NCBI RefSeq assembly: GCF_000768555.3
Contig: NZ_KN293984.1
Coordinates: forward strand, 85,898-149,897
Length of the DNA stretch: 64,000 bases
Reading direction: 5' to 3'
From: Roseovarius mucosus DSM 17069
GTDB taxonomy: Bacteria > Pseudomonadota > Alphaproteobacteria > Rhodobacterales > Rhodobacteraceae
Below are positions 55,201 through 62,600 of this stretch, in pieces. Each line of letters begins with the position of its first letter. Position 1 is the stretch's first letter. The position numbers and the translations under genes are program-made. Under the pieces are notes generated by a model. That model was not told where the DNA came from, searched no databases, and saw only the letters and a program-made list of their open reading frames with translations.

Positions 55201-58200
55201 GGGGCGTTACGCCCTGTCGCCCGAACGCGGGCGCGAAGGCTATGATGCCCTCATCCGCGCGCTCAGCACCGAAGGTCGCCTGCCCAGCCGCATCGCGCAT
55301 TTCTGGCTGGTCACACAAGACGCCCGCCATCGCCCCGGATCGAGCTTCTTCCACCGTGTGCAAGAACAGGGCTTTTACAGCCTGCTCTTTCTCGCGCAGG
55401 CCATGGCGGATGAAGGGCTCTCCGCCCCGCTGCACATCACCGCCCTCACAAATGGCGCAACACAGCTTCGCGACGAGGGCTTGCGCGATCCCGCCAAGGC
55501 CACGCTCATGGGCCCGCTCAGGGTGATCCCCCATGAACTGCCGGGGGTAACGGCGGCCAGCCTTGATCTGGTCCTGCCCGCGCGCGGCCCCGATGCCGCC
55601 CTTGTGACGCAGGTGCTCGAGGATCTGATGCAGCCCCCGCGCAACCATGTCGCGGCGCTGCGCGGCGCGCGGCGCTACGAGGCGGGCTGGCGCACCGCCC
55701 CGCTCCTGCCCCCTGACACGCCGCTGGCAGAGGGCCAGACCGTGCTCATCACCGGCGGCTTTGGCGGCATCGGCCTGACCTTGGCCGAGGATCTGATCAC
55801 GCGCTCTAAGGCCAAGATCGTCCTCATGGCACGCCGCCCGCTGCCGCCCCGCGCCGACTGGCCGCGTGTCATGGCCACACGCGGCGCAGGCGATCCGCTG
55901 GCCCGCCGCATCGCGGCGGTCGAACGGCTCGAAGGTCTGGGCGGTCAGGTGATGATCGTGGCGGGCGATGTCAGCAACATCGAGGATATGCAATCCGCCC
56001 GCGCCGAAATCGAGGCCCGCTTTGGCGCGCTCCACGGTGTCATCCATGCCGCAGGCGTGATCAAGGACGCGCCGCTCCTCGGCAAAGGCCCCGACACGAT
56101 CGAGGATGTATTCACGCCGAAAATCCACGGCACGCAGGTGCTGGACGAGGTGTTTCCCGATGGCACGCTCGACTGGCTCGTGCTCTTTTCCTCTTCCTCC
56201 ACCGCCACCGCCCCGGCGGGACAGGTGGATTACGTCGCCGCCAATGAATATCTCAACGCCTATGCGCGCAGCCGCATGGGCGACAGGACCCGCGTGGTTG
56301 CCCTCAACTGGGGCATCTGGTCCGAGGTCGGCATGGCCGCCGAGGCTGTGGCACAGCAACGCGGCGACGCGCTGGCCGCCCCGCGCCTGCCGGTCACGGC
56401 ACCGCTGGTGCAAGAGGCCAGCCATGATGCGCAGGGCAACCGGGTGTTTCATGCCCATTATGACGCCGGTTTCTGGGTCTTCGATCAGCATCGCACCAAA
56501 TCCGGTCAGGCGCTCTTGCCCGGCACCGGCTATCTGGAACTTCTGGCCGAGGCCCTGCGCGCGCAGGGCGAGGATGGCCCGTTTGAAATCCGCGATCTGT
56601 GGTTCCTGCGCGCCTTTGACATGCCCGAGGGCGGCAGCCGCGACATGCGCCTCACCCTGACCCGAAACGACACCGGCTATGCCGCACGGATCGAGGGTGA
56701 TCATGCGCAGGCCGGACGGCAAGGCTGGGTCACACTGGCCGAGGCGGGGCTGCGCCTTCTGCCGCTCCCCGCGCCTGTCCCGCTTGATCTGATATCCATA
56801 CGCAACCGTATGCAAGGCTGGCAAGAGGCGGGCGACACCGCGCTTGCCGCGCCGCAAGAGGCGCATCTTGCATTTGGCCCACGCTGGCGCGTGCTGCGCG
56901 CCATGGGGCTTGGACAGGGCGAGGGGCTCGCGCATCTGGCCCTGCCAGAGAGCGCGCAACGCGATCTGGCGGCGGGCTATCTCCTGCACCCCGCGTTGAT
57001 GGACATCGCGACCGGCTGGGCCATGGGGCTGATTGCGGGCTATGACGGCTCCGATCTCTGGGTGCCCATGTCCTACGGGTCGCTCCGCGTCCACGCGCGC
57101 CTGGGGGCAGAGGTCTGGTCTCATGTCCGCAACGCCGCCCAGAACCGCGCCAGCGATGAAACCGCGCGCTTTGACATCACGCTTTGCGATCCCACAGGCC
57201 GGGTGCTGATCGAGATCACCGATTTCGCCATCCGCAAACAGGTGGGCGGCCTCACCCTGACCCCGCCGCGCGCCGGCGAAATCCGCTTCGAGGGCCAGAC
57301 CGTGAGCGCCCCGGCAAGCCCCGCCGAAGAGCGCCTGCGCCACGCCCTGCGCGAAGGCATCCGCCCCACCGAGGGGGCCGAGGCCTTTCGCCGCGCGCTG
57401 GCACAACATGCCCCACAGATCCTTGTCTCCTCGCTCGACCTGCCCGCGCTCATCGCGCAGGCAGGGGCGGGCGCGCACAGCACAGACACGACCGGACACC
57501 GCTTTGAACGCCCCGATCTCGACAGCGATTTCACCGCCCCCGAGGGCGAGATCGAAACCCGCCTTGCGGGCTTCTGGTCCGAACTTCTGGGGCTCGAGCA
57601 GGTCGGGGTCGAGGATTCCTTCTTCGACCTTGGCGGTCATTCCCTGATCGCCGTCCGCCTCTTTGGCATGATCCGCAAGGCCTATCGCGTCGATCTGCCC
57701 ATCTCGGTCCTGTTCGAGGCCCCCACCATCCGCGCCTGCGCCGCGCTGATCGAGGCCCAGATTGGCCCGCAAGAGGCAGGACAGGACGCGCCCACACCAC
57801 AGGAACCACAGCGCCGCTTTACCCATCTCGTGCCGATGCACCGGGGCGAAGGCGGGCCAAAGACGCCCTTCTTCCTCGTGGCGGGCATGTTCGGCAACGT
57901 GCTCAACCTGCGCCATCTGGCGCATCTCCTGGGCGAGGATCGTCCCTTTTACGGACTTCAGGCGCGTGGCCTCTATGGCGGGGCCGCCCCCCATGACGAT
58001 CTGACAGAGGCAGCAGCCGACATGATCGCCGAACTGCGGCAGGTGCAGCCGCACGGCCCCTATCTTTTGGGTGGGTTTTCGGGTGGCGGCATCACCGCCT
58101 ATGAAATGGCGCAGCAATTGCGCGCGGCGGGCGAAAAAGTGGCGCTGATCGTGATGCTCGACACGCCACTGCCACAGCGCCGCCCCCTTTCGCGCCGCGA

Positions 58201-58669
58201 CCGGCTGACGATTCAATGGCAGGAACTCAAATCCGGCGGCCCGCTCTATCCCGTGCACTGGGCGGCGCGGCGGATCGCATGGGAAATCACCAAACGCCGC
58301 CCCAAAGCTCAGGCAGAGACCGACACGCATCACTTCCACGACAGCGCCATCGAGGCCGCCTTTTACCGTGCCATCGCCAAATATCAGGTCCGCCCATGGG
58401 CGGGCGCGCTGCATCTCTTCCGACCGCCACTGGTGGGCAAATGGCAGGTGTCCGAGGGGCGTTGGGTCAGCAGCGAGCGTGCCTATGTCCTGCCCGACAA
58501 TGACTGGGCGGGCTTTGCCCCGCAGGTGCAGGTGACAGAGGTGCCCGGCACCCACGACTCGATGGTGCTTGAGCCGAATGTGCGGGTCTTGGCCGCGCGC
58601 CTGCGCCGGGTGATCGAGGCGGCCGAGGCCACGCACGCCCCCCCGGACCACCGCGAGGCGGCGGAATGA
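52268..58669 (+). CDS. Modular type I polyketide synthase, KS-AT-KR-DH-like-carrier-TE
   Basis: A 2,133-residue synthase. Order and key residues: KS (about 13-440) with Cys186 (TACSTS), His322 (ECHGTGT) and His362 (KTNIGH); AT (about 535-845) with GHSMGE, Ser634; KR (about 1155-1355; ITGGFGGIG, Tyr1322) preceded by a KR structural half; a dehydratase-like domain (about 1395-1625; His1408, Asp1579); carrier domain with Ser1792 in LGGHSL; thioesterase (about 1850-2110) with Ser1938 (GFSGGG), Asp1965 and His2096. The dehydratase after the ketoreductase is unlike the usual KS-AT-DH-KR order. The LGGHSL site is typical of NRPS carriers. The 3' end overlaps the next gene by ATGA. The start at 52268 is uncertain (a GTG at 52259 is possible). 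Confidence 0.85.
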   Translation: MADDMTQPSPDGTEIAIVGMAAHLPGARSVAEYWQNLCAGHRAIRRMSEAELLAAGEPAQMIRRPDYVPYAAPLDGFEMFDAEFFGFGPKEAAILDPQHRRFLEVAWEALEDAGHPPEHFPGSIGVFAGCGMGSYFYFNLCSNRDLVDDVGMFLLRHTGNDKDFLTTRLSHILDLKGPSLGLQTACSTSLVAVHVAAQSLLNGECDMALAGGVTIELPQGRGYLYKEGEILSPDGECHAFDHRAQGTVFGSGAGVVVLRRLSDAVADGDHIWGVIKGSAVNNDGAAKAGYLAPSVDGQAAAVAEAQAVAGISAETVDYVECHGTGTYLGDPIEVAALTQAFRETTQAVDFCRIGSVKTNIGHLDTAAGVASLIKATLAVYHGQMPPSLGYEAPNPAIAFDGSPFAVNDRLSAWPCRDHPRRAGVNSLGVGGTNAHVVLEEPPARAAPEASDWPFQPLVISARSKAALDANSARLAAHLRAHPEQKLADVAWTLKQGRRAFERRRVVVAASHEEAATLLEKGDPRRVFTHEALDAPEVVFMFPGGGAQYAGMARDLYETEPVFAEWMDRGLAVLQPKLDYDIRALWLPAPADTATAAERLKQPSVQLPLIMITEYALAQLWQSWGVTPAALIGHSMGENTAACLAGVLSFEDCIGLVHLRGQLFDSVPKGGMLSVPLSAEALRPWLGETLDIAAVNAPGLSVASGPQAALDDLAARLAEAGIETTRIPIDIAAHSRMLEPILTRFGDYLRSIPLNAPHIPILSNRTGDYLTAAEATDPDYWVGHLRNTVHFADGLGRLADGPRRVFLEVGPGKALASLAQAHGAISANQVIGTLRHPEDSIADDAYFMAMLARMWAVGVEIDWDQIWGEARRTRVPLPSYAFQHKPYFIAPGTTRDTRSDDWPTRRDDLTDWGYLPQWRPHLAEVEIASDADLAALPPETWLIFEDDTGLAAAVGKRLESAKHTVTYVMAGDAFAQLAPGRYALSPERGREGYDALIRALSTEGRLPSRIAHFWLVTQDARHRPGSSFFHRVQEQGFYSLLFLAQAMADEGLSAPLHITALTNGATQLRDEGLRDPAKATLMGPLRVIPHELPGVTAASLDLVLPARGPDAALVTQVLEDLMQPPRNHVAALRGARRYEAGWRTAPLLPPDTPLAEGQTVLITGGFGGIGLTLAEDLITRSKAKIVLMARRPLPPRADWPRVMATRGAGDPLARRIAAVERLEGLGGQVMIVAGDVSNIEDMQSARAEIEARFGALHGVIHAAGVIKDAPLLGKGPDTIEDVFTPKIHGTQVLDEVFPDGTLDWLVLFSSSSTATAPAGQVDYVAANEYLNAYARSRMGDRTRVVALNWGIWSEVGMAAEAVAQQRGDALAAPRLPVTAPLVQEASHDAQGNRVFHAHYDAGFWVFDQHRTKSGQALLPGTGYLELLAEALRAQGEDGPFEIRDLWFLRAFDMPEGGSRDMRLTLTRNDTGYAARIEGDHAQAGRQGWVTLAEAGLRLLPLPAPVPLDLISIRNRMQGWQEAGDTALAAPQEAHLAFGPRWRVLRAMGLGQGEGLAHLALPESAQRDLAAGYLLHPALMDIATGWAMGLIAGYDGSDLWVPMSYGSLRVHARLGAEVWSHVRNAAQNRASDETARFDITLCDPTGRVLIEITDFAIRKQVGGLTLTPPRAGEIRFEGQTVSAPASPAEERLRHALREGIRPTEGAEAFRRALAQHAPQILVSSLDLPALIAQAGAGAHSTDTTGHRFERPDLDSDFTAPEGEIETRLAGFWSELLGLEQVGVEDSFFDLGGHSLIAVRLFGMIRKAYRVDLPISVLFEAPTIRACAALIEAQIGPQEAGQDAPTPQEPQRRFTHLVPMHRGEGGPKTPFFLVAGMFGNVLNLRHLAHLLGEDRPFYGLQARGLYGGAAPHDDLTEAAADMIAELRQVQPHGPYLLGGFSGGGITAYEMAQQLRAAGEKVALIVMLDTPLPQRRPLSRRDRLTIQWQELKSGGPLYPVHWAARRIAWEITKRRPKAQAETDTHHFHDSAIEAAFYRAIAKYQVRPWAGALHLFRPPLVGKWQVSEGRWVSSERAYVLPDNDWAGFAPQVQVTEVPGTHDSMVLEPNVRVLAARLRRVIEAAEATHAPPDHREAAE

Positions 58670-59628
58670 CCGCTCCCCGCGTCCTCACCATCGTCCTCAA
58701 CTGGCGCACGCCGGACATGAGCGTCAAGGCCGCCCGCGCCGCCCACCGCGCCATGCAGGGCATCGCGGGCGAGATCGTGCTGGTGGACAACGACTCCGGC
58801 GACGGCTCGTTCGAGGCCATGCAAAAGGCCACCGCCGATTGGGACCGCCTGCGCGTGGTGCAGGCGGGGCATAACGGCGGCTTTGGCGCAGGCAACAACG
58901 CAGGGATGCGCGCCGGGCTCAGCGACGGCGCGCGCCCCGATTACGTCTATATCCTCAATTCCGATGCCTTTCCCGCCCCGGATGCCATTGCAGCCCTTGT
59001 GGATCATCTCGAAACCCATCCCAGAACCGGCCTTGCAGGCAGCCATATCCACGGCCCCGATGGCGCGGCCCATGTCACCTGCTTCCGCTTTCCCTCCGCC
59101 TTGGGCGAATTCGAGGGGGCCGCGCGGATCGGCCCCATCAGCCGCCTCTTGCACGCCCATACCGTGCCGCTGCCCGTGCCCCAGACCACGCAAACCGTCG
59201 ATTGGCTTGCGGGGGCCAGCCTGATGATCCGCCAGGACGTGCTCGACGCCATCGGCGGCTTTGACGAACGGTTCTTTCTCTATTTCGAGGAAACTGATCT
59301 CTGCCTGCGCGCAGCGCGCGCGGGCTGGCGCACCGATTTCGTGGCGGATAGCCGGGTCGAACATATCGGCTCGGTCAGCACGGGCATGAAGCGCTGGGGC
59401 CGCGTGCCCGCCTATTGGTTCGCCTCGCGCCGCTATTATTTCACCAAGAACCACGGGGCGGCCTATCTCGCCCTTGTCACGCTGGCGCATCTGCTGGGCG
59501 CGGGGCTTGGCACGCTCTGGCGGCTCCTGCGGCGCAAGGGCGCAAGCCGCCCCCCCTATTTCCTGCGCGATCTGGTGCTGGGCGATCTTGGCGCAGCGCT
59601 GAACCGGCAAAAAAGGATCAAGCCATGA
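58666..59628 (+). CDS. GT2-type glycosyltransferase between PKS and NRPS genes
   Basis: A 320-residue GT-A glycosyltransferase of the rhamnosyltransferase-like GT2 group: VLTIVLNWRTPDMSVKAARAA at the N-terminus, NGGFGAGNNAGMRAG (about residues 69-83), YILNSDAFPAP (the DXD-like position, about 95-105) and LMIRQDVLDAIGGFDERFFLYFEETDL (about 187-213). It is joined by ATGA overlaps both to the PKS stop and to the NRPS start, so the three are one translationally coupled unit. It would glycosylate the product or an intermediate. Confidence 0.84.
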   Translation: MTAPRVLTIVLNWRTPDMSVKAARAAHRAMQGIAGEIVLVDNDSGDGSFEAMQKATADWDRLRVVQAGHNGGFGAGNNAGMRAGLSDGARPDYVYILNSDAFPAPDAIAALVDHLETHPRTGLAGSHIHGPDGAAHVTCFRFPSALGEFEGAARIGPISRLLHAHTVPLPVPQTTQTVDWLAGASLMIRQDVLDAIGGFDERFFLYFEETDLCLRAARAGWRTDFVADSRVEHIGSVSTGMKRWGRVPAYWFASRRYYFTKNHGAAYLALVTLAHLLGAGLGTLWRLLRRKGASRPPYFLRDLVLGDLGAALNRQKRIKP

Positions 59629-62600
59629 TGCAGGCCCTCTTGATCGGCAACGAATCCCTCGCCCTTCAGTGTGGCGAGACCTGGCTCGCGCGCGGACACG
59701 GCATCACGGCGGTGATCACCCGCCACGCGGATGTGGCCGCTTGGGCCGAGGGCAAGGGCCTGCGCGTCGTGCCCCCCGGTCCCGGTCTGGCCGAGCGTTT
59801 GGGCGATCTCAGCAGCGATTGGCTTCTCTCCATCGCCAATCTCGATCTCTTGCCGCAGTCCGTGCTGGCGCGCGCCACACGCGGAGCGATCAATTTCCAC
59901 GACGGCCCGCTGCCCCGCTACGCCGGTCTCAATGCGCCGGTCTGGGCCATTCTGAACGGCGAGGAACGGCACGGCATCACCTGGCACCTGATCGAAGGTG
60001 GCGTGGACGAGGGGCGCATCATCGCTCAGCGCATGGTAGAGATTTCGCAGGACGAAACCGCCTTTACCCTCAATGCCAAATGCTACGCCGCGGCACTCGA
60101 CAGCTTTCCTGATGTGATCACCGCCCTCGAACAGGGCGCCGTGACGGCCCGGATTCAGGACCTTGGCGCGCGCAGCTATTTCGCCCGCGACCAGCGTCCC
60201 GAGGGGCTCTGCCTCGATTTCACCCAAGCCGCCGAGGCGCTGGCACGACTGGTGCGCGCTCTTGATCACGGCGGCTATGCCAACCCGCTCAACAGGGCGC
60301 GGATCATCGCGGGCGAGCGCGTGCTTCTTGTGGGCCGGGCCGAGGTGGTGCCGGGCAGCGGCGCGCCGGGCGCGGTGCTCTCGGTCGAAGGTGCACGCCT
60401 CACCGTGACCACGGGCGCGGGCGCGCTGCGCCTCAGCGCGCTGACCGGGCCCGATGGCGGCGCGGCCCCCCTTGCAAGCATCTCCGTGGGATCGGTCCTG
60501 ACCGCCTACCCCGTCACCGACCTTCTGACACAACTCGCGCCGCAAGACGGCTATTGGCGGCGCTGCCTGCGCGACATGCGCCCCATCACCTTGCCACTGG
60601 GCAGTGGCGCCGGTGTTGAGGAACGCCGCCCGCTTGATCTGCCCGCCGATGCACTGGGTGCCATCGGCCTCTGGGCCGCGCGTCTGGGCGGCGAAGAGGG
60701 CACGCACATCGCCTATGCCGGGGCGGCGGTCGAGGCGGCGCTCGCCCCCGGCCATGTCTGCCCGTGGGTGCCGGTCGCCACCCCAGACCTGCCCCACGCC
60801 CTCCCCGAGGCCGAGGCGCGCGGCGCCTTCGCGCTCGATCTCTTCGCCCGTGACCCGGCGCTTGAGGCCGCGCAGACCCCGCATATCGGGCTGCGTGTCG
60901 CGGGGCGCGGCCTCATCCCCGGCACGGTGCTGACCATCGACCTCGCCGACAGCCCAACGCTGGTCTATGACGCCGCCCGCCTTTCGCCCGCCATGGCCGA
61001 TCTTCTCGCGCGGCGGCTCGAAGCCTTGGCAAAAGGCGACACCGCCCCCATGCCCGAGGCCGAGCGCCGCATGGTCGTCGAGGCATGGAACCGCACCGAT
61101 GCCCCCTATGACGCCCGCCCCCTGCACCGCCTGATCGCCACCCAGATCGCCAAGACCCCCCATGTCCGCGCCGTGGTGTTCGAGGCCGAGACCCTCACAT
61201 ATGCCGCCCTCGACGCCCGCGCCAACCGCATCGCCCATTTGCTGCGGCAAATGGGTGTCGGCCCCGGCGTGCTGGTGGGCCTCTGCCTGCCGCGCTCTGC
61301 CGATATGATCGCCGCCGCCTTGGCAATATGGAAGGCAGGCGGGGCCTATGTGCCGATGGACCCGGCCTATCCCGCCGAACGCCTGGCGCTCTATCTCGAC
61401 GACAGCGCCGCGCGCGTGGTCGTGACCCGCTCTGACCTGGCCCATACCCTGCCGCAGACCGCGCAGACCCTCACGCTCGATACTGACCCGCGCATCGGCG
61501 ATGCCCCCGAAACGGACCTCGACGGCGGCGCAGGCCCCGACGATCTGGCCTATGTGATCTATACCTCCGGCTCGACCGGCCGCCCCAAGGGCGTGATGGT
61601 CACGCATCGCAACGTCGCCAATTTCTTTGCCGGGATGGATGACCGCATCCCGGCGGAACCCGGTGCCGTCTGGCTCGCCGTGACCAGCCTCAATTTCGAC
61701 ATTTCCGTGCTCGAACTCTTCTACACGCTCGCGCGCGGTTACACGCTCGTCCTCAGCGGCGACGAAAGCCGCGCGCTGGTCTCCTCGGGGCAACTGGCCA
61801 CCTCCGACCGGGGCATGCAGTTCAGCCTTTACTATTGGGGCAATGACGATGGCGCGGGGCGCGACAAATACAAATCCCTGCTCGAGGGCGCGCAATTCGC
61901 CGACACCCACGGCTTTTGCGCGGTCTGGACACCCGAGCGGCATTTTCACGCCTTTGGCGGCCCCTATCCCAACCCTTCGGTGACGGGGGCCGCCGTCGCG
62001 GCGGTCACGCAAAACATCGCCGTGCGCGCCGGAAGCTGCGTGGCCCCCCTCCACCACCCCGCGCGCATTGCCGAGGAATGGGCGGTCATCGACAACCTCA
62101 CCAACGGGCGCGCAGGTCTGGCGATTGCCTCCGGCTGGCACCCCGACGATTTCATCCTGCGCCCGGAAAACACGCCGCCGCGCAACAAGCCTGCCATGTT
62201 CGAGGCGATCCGCGATCTGCGCCGCCTCTGGCGCGGCGAGACGGTGGAATTTCCCCGCGCCGATGGCACGCTGCATGGCGTCGTCACGCAACCACGCCCG
62301 GTGTCGCAGGTGTTGCCCGTCTGGGTGACAACCGCCGGCAACCCCGAAACATGGCGCGAGGCGGGCGCACATGGCGCCAATGTGCTCACGCATCTTTTGG
62401 GGCAATCCATTGACGAGGTGGCAGGCAAGATCACCCTCTACCGCAATGCCCTGCGCGAGGCCGGGCATGATCCGGATGCCTTCACCGTCACCCTCATGCT
62501 GCATACCTATGTGGCCGAAACCCGCGACGAGGCGCGGCGCGTGGCCCGCGAGCCGATGAAGGATTACCTGCGCTCCGCCGCTGGCCTCATCAAGCAATAT

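Noticed and set aside
54959..58651. A 1,230-residue open frame on the minus strand opposite the PKS gene.
   Set aside because: No recognisable domain and mostly low-complexity GC-biased residues. It is an artefact of the strong third-position GC preference in the sense gene, whose catalytic residues are all present.
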